NCBI GenBank assembly: GCA_963841965.1
Contig: CAWJES010000001.1
Span: 248,001-312,000, forward strand
Length of the DNA: 64,000 nt
DNA from: Palsa-459 sp963841965
Lineage (GTDB): Bacteria; Actinomycetota; Acidimicrobiia; Acidimicrobiales; RAAP-2
Direction: 5' to 3'
Position 1 is the stretch's first letter; every line of letters begins with the position of its first letter. Shown one piece after another: positions 61,602 through 64,000 of this stretch. A program made the translations under genes and the position numbers. Below the pieces are notes generated by a model. It did no database searches. It was given only the letters and a program-made list of their open reading frames with translations, and had not been told where the DNA came from.

Positions 61602-62668
61602 GGCAGGCCTCGCGACTGAGCTATCCCCTCGTTCACCAGCTGCTGGGCGTACGTCGAGGCGAAGGCCATGCGGCCGTCCTGGTTGATCAGGACGAAGTAC
61701 AGCCACGGTCCGGCCGGGGCGTGCAGCGTCGCGAGGATCGCAGCCCTCGACGGCGAGCACACCGGCGTCGGCGTGAGGCCGGTATTCAGGTAGGTGTTGT
61801 AGGGCGACTGGTACGACTCGGTCGCGTGGGTCACGGGCCCGCCGTCCTGGTTGAGCGCATACTCGACGGTCGAGTCCATCTGCAGCGGCATCCCGCGCTC
61901 CAGCCGATTGAAGATCACCGTCGCAGTCTGCGGCATGTTCACCGGGTAGTACCCCTCCTTCTCCACGATCGACGCCACGGTGAGCAGCTGATAGGCGTCG
62001 AGGCCATGCTTCGTTGTGGCAGGCGTCAGGCCCAGCATGCCCGCGCTGCGCACGAACCTGGCGGTCATCGTCTCGAGCAGGGATGTGGGGGTCTCGTGAT
62101 CTGCCAGCAAGTAGAGCCCGGTGCCGACCATGCCCTCGAGCGACGTCGTCGGGGTCGGTTGGAAGCTCGAGTGCACGGCTCCGGTCGTCGCGAGGTCGAG
62201 GAACTGGGAGGCGAAGCTCGGGGTCTCGACGTCCGCGAGGGCGGTGGCCATCTCATGGAGCGTCTCGCCCGGCACCACCGACAGCACGCTCGCGTTCGGC
62301 CCGCCACCAAGGATCCCCCGGACCGCCGAGAAGGAGGAGGACTGGTGGAACTCGTACCACCCGGGGTCGACGGAGGGCGTCCCGGTGACCATGAGGTCCA
62401 GGCGGAACGCGAACGCGCTCGAGAGGACGCCCTTCGAGGCGAGGGTGCTCGTGATCTGCGAGACGGACTCGCCGTCGGCGACCTGCACGTAGACGGCCTT
62501 GCCCGGCCCATCCAGCGGATAGGCCTGCAGCACGAACCAGCCGGCGAAGAGCAGGACGACCACGATCCCGCACAGGGCGCCGATGCGCCAGCGACGGCGG
62601 ACCGCGATCCTTCGGTGTCCCCTCGGCGTCGCGGTTCCCGGGGCCTCGGTCGCAGCCGTCTCGGTCAC
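61598..62668 (-). CDS. mltG: Endolytic murein transglycosylase MltG
   Basis: A 356-residue YceG-like protein: a short cytoplasmic N-terminus, one membrane helix (about residues 30-52), a LysM-like region (VYVQVADGESVSQITSTLAS), then the catalytic domain with LLTVASIVEKEGYYP (catalytic Glu), ATVIFNRLERGMPLQMDSTV and YNTYLNTGLTPTPVCSPS. It cuts nascent glycan strands at the outer membrane face to set chain length. The GTG at 62668 overlaps the ruvX stop by 4 bases. Confidence 0.94.
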   Translation of the reverse strand: MTETAATEAPGTATPRGHRRIAVRRRWRIGALCGIVVVLLFAGWFVLQAYPLDGPGKAVYVQVADGESVSQITSTLASKGVLSSAFAFRLDLMVTGTPSVDPGWYEFHQSSSFSAVRGILGGGPNASVLSVVPGETLHEMATALADVETPSFASQFLDLATTGAVHSSFQPTPTTSLEGMVGTGLYLLADHETPTSLLETMTARFVRSAGMLGLTPATTKHGLDAYQLLTVASIVEKEGYYPVNMPQTATVIFNRLERGMPLQMDSTVEYALNQDGGPVTHATESYQSPYNTYLNTGLTPTPVCSPSRAAILATLHAPAGPWLYFVLINQDGRMAFASTYAQQLVNEGIAQSRGLP

Positions 62669-63096
62669 GACGACATCCACGACTCGAGAAGCACGGTCGC
62701 CGCGGCCCCGTCGACCCTCGACCGGCCGCGTCTCGCGTTCACGCCCGCGTCGCGCAAGCGGTCGGTCGCGCTCACGGTCGTGAACCGCTCGTCGTGGAGC
62801 ACGACGTCGACGCCCTCGTCCGACAGGACCGCCGCCAGTGCCGAGGCCAGCGCCTCGGCGTGACCGGCGCGATCCCCCGCACTCCCGTCGAGTTGGAGGG
62901 GGTGGCCCACCACGACGGTTGACGCGCCCTCCTCGCGGGCGGCCTCGGCGCAGCGGTCCACCTCCCCGTCCCCGGCGCTGATCGAAGGGCGGGGAAACGC
63001 GAGGGTCCTGCGCGAATCGCTCACCGCGACGCCGATGCGCACAGTGCCCGGGTCGAGCGCGATCACCCTCCCCCGCCGAGCGGAGGCCTCGGTCAC
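62665..63096 (-). CDS. ruvX: Holliday junction resolvase-like protein RuvX/YqgF
   Basis: A 143-residue RNase H-fold protein with ALDPGTVRIGVAVSD (catalytic Asp), VVVGHPLQLDGSAGDRA and VVLHDERFTTVSA (catalytic Glu). It probably acts in 16S rRNA 5' processing and possibly in recombination. The GTG at 63096 overlaps the alaS stop by 4 bases. The alaS-ruvX-mltG order is widespread. Confidence 0.94.
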   Translation of the reverse strand: MTEASARRGRVIALDPGTVRIGVAVSDSRRTLAFPRPSISAGDGEVDRCAEAAREEGASTVVVGHPLQLDGSAGDRAGHAEALASALAAVLSDEGVDVVLHDERFTTVSATDRLRDAGVNARRGRSRVDGAAATVLLESWMSS

Positions 63097-64000
63097 GATG
63101 ACCCCAACTGCTCCCTGAGCGCTGCCAGCGCGTCGTCGATGCCCTCGGGTCGCTTGCCTCCCGCGAGCGCGATCTCGCCCGATCCACCGCCCCCGCCGCC
63201 GATGGCCTGGGCCACGGACCGCGCCAGGCCCGTCGCGTCGACGGAGCCGTCCGTCGCGACGGCGATCCCCGCCGTGCCTTGCGGGGTCTCCCCGCCGAGC
63301 ACGACGACCCGGGCAGCGGATCTCGTCCGTACCTCGCTCGCGAGCGAGCGCAGCTCGTCCCCGCTCCTGTCGTCGCGCCGTGCCACGATGATGCCGTCCG
63401 CGACCGTGGCGGCGAGCGCTGCCGCCTCGGCCATCAGACCCTGCTGGCGCAGTCGGCCGAGCTCCTGCTCCGCCGCTCGCACCCGGTCCGCCAGCTTCGT
63501 GACCGCAACCGAGAGGCCCTCGGGATCCGTCTTCAAAAGGGCGCTCACGTCCGACAGGAGTCGGTCGTTCGCTGCGGCCCGCCGGAACGCGCCGAGCCCG
63601 GTCACCGCCTCGATCCTCCTCGTGTTCGCGCCGATCGAGGACTCGGCGACGAGCTGCACCGTGCCGATGGCGCCCAGCGCATGGACGTGCGTACCCCCGC
63701 AGAACTCGAGCGAGTGCGGGCCCGCCCGCACGACGCGGACGGTGTCGCCGTACTTGTCGCCGAAGAACGCGACCGCACCCATCCGCTCTGCCTCCTGCCG
63801 GGATGTCTCGGTCGTCTCGACTGCCTCGTCCGCGACGACGTCCTCGTTGACCATCTCGAGGATGGCGAGGCGCTCCTCGTCAGCAATGCCGGCGTTGTGC
63901 GAGAAGTCGAAGCGAAGCCGGTCGGGCGCGACGAGGGAGCCCTGCTGGCGTACGTGGTCCCCAAGGACGTCGCGCAGCGCCGCATGCAAGAGGTGCGTCG
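63093..64000 (-). CDS. alaS: Alanyl-tRNA synthetase (C-terminal part)
   Basis: The last 302 codons; the gene runs off the right edge. Editing-domain motifs are visible: THLLHAALRDVLGDH (HxxxH zinc ligands), LRFDFSHN, and SLEFCGGTHVHALG (Cys and His ligands). A linker with coiled-coil character follows, and the C-terminal C-Ala domain ends with IGGGGGGSGEIALAGGK, typical of AlaRS. The aminoacylation domain is outside the window. It charges tRNA-Ala and clears Ser/Gly mischarging. Confidence 0.96.
   Translation of the reverse strand, partial: THLLHAALRDVLGDHVRQQGSLVAPDRLRFDFSHNAGIADEERLAILEMVNEDVVADEAVETTETSRQEAERMGAVAFFGDKYGDTVRVVRAGPHSLEFCGGTHVHALGAIGTVQLVAESSIGANTRRIEAVTGLGAFRRAAANDRLLSDVSALLKTDPEGLSVAVTKLADRVRAAEQELGRLRQQGLMAEAAALAATVADGIIVARRDDRSGDELRSLASEVRTRSAARVVVLGGETPQGTAGIAVATDGSVDATGLARSVAQAIGGGGGGSGEIALAGGKRPEGIDDALAALREQLGSS

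Noticed and set aside
1..64000. CRISPR arrays, insertion sequences, prophage or long direct repeats
   Set aside because: No regularly spaced repeats, transposase or integrase motifs, or terminal inverted repeats were seen anywhere in the window.

Overview
The window is 64 kb of very GC-rich, gene-dense DNA. Most neighbouring genes overlap by 4 bases (GTGA or ATGA), GTG starts are common, and no gap without a gene exceeds about 165 bases. Gene content points to an actinobacterium: a mycothiol synthase (MshD), an ANTAR response regulator beside polA and rpsA, an AftD-like GT53 protein, the RapZ-YvcK pair, PPK1, menaquinone genes, and many leaderless promoters of the form TANNNT-N6/7-RTG. I infer a lineage outside Mycobacteriales, possibly Acidimicrobiia-like. 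The sequence alone does not settle this.

Layout. 1-7.4 kb (minus): the N-terminus of an oligopeptide-binding protein, secG, the lower-glycolysis block tpiA-pgk-gap, then yvcK, rapZ and uvrC. 7.5-14.2 kb: nadA (plus), then uvrA, uvrB and coaE (minus). 14.3-27.2 kb: an envelope-polysaccharide island with an AftD-like GT53 protein, a methyltransferase, a GT4 glycosyltransferase, a Wzx-like flippase, two GT-C-type membrane proteins and a UDP-galactopyranose-mutase-like flavoprotein. 27.2-31.1 kb: a dipeptide/oligopeptide ABC importer (permeases B and C, ATPases D and F) with no binding protein of its own. 31.1-36.3 kb: rpsA, polA, an ANTAR regulator and a coiled-coil protein. The envelope island and the importer therefore sit between rpsA and coaE, which are close neighbours in many actinobacteria.

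36.3-38.3 kb: menC, tRNA-Leu(CAA) and a nitrilase. 38.4-41.6 kb: fabD-fabG-acpP-fabF. 41.5-47.6 kb (minus): a groES-like gene, trpE, ygfZ, trpC, trpF, trpB, trpA. 47.6-52.6 kb: a small ORF, nth, mshD, a VIT1-like transporter, a MaoC-fold protein, menG and menF. 52.6-59.2 kb: a polyprenol-phosphate mannosyltransferase-like GT2, an AI-2E-family permease, a YbhN-like membrane protein, ppk1 and a SEDS protein. 59.2-64 kb (minus): alaS (C-terminus), ruvX, mltG, aroE, rodA and a DUF151 protein.

Data quality. I count about 19 single-base frame breaks in ten genes (uvrB, two GT-C genes, dppD, polA, fabD, fabF, trpA, trpB, mshD). Several lie in homopolymers. Removing or adding one base restores conserved motifs and a whole-codon length. 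The affected genes include several that are normally essential or core. I read these as consensus errors, annotate each gene at its full reconstructed span, and describe the break.
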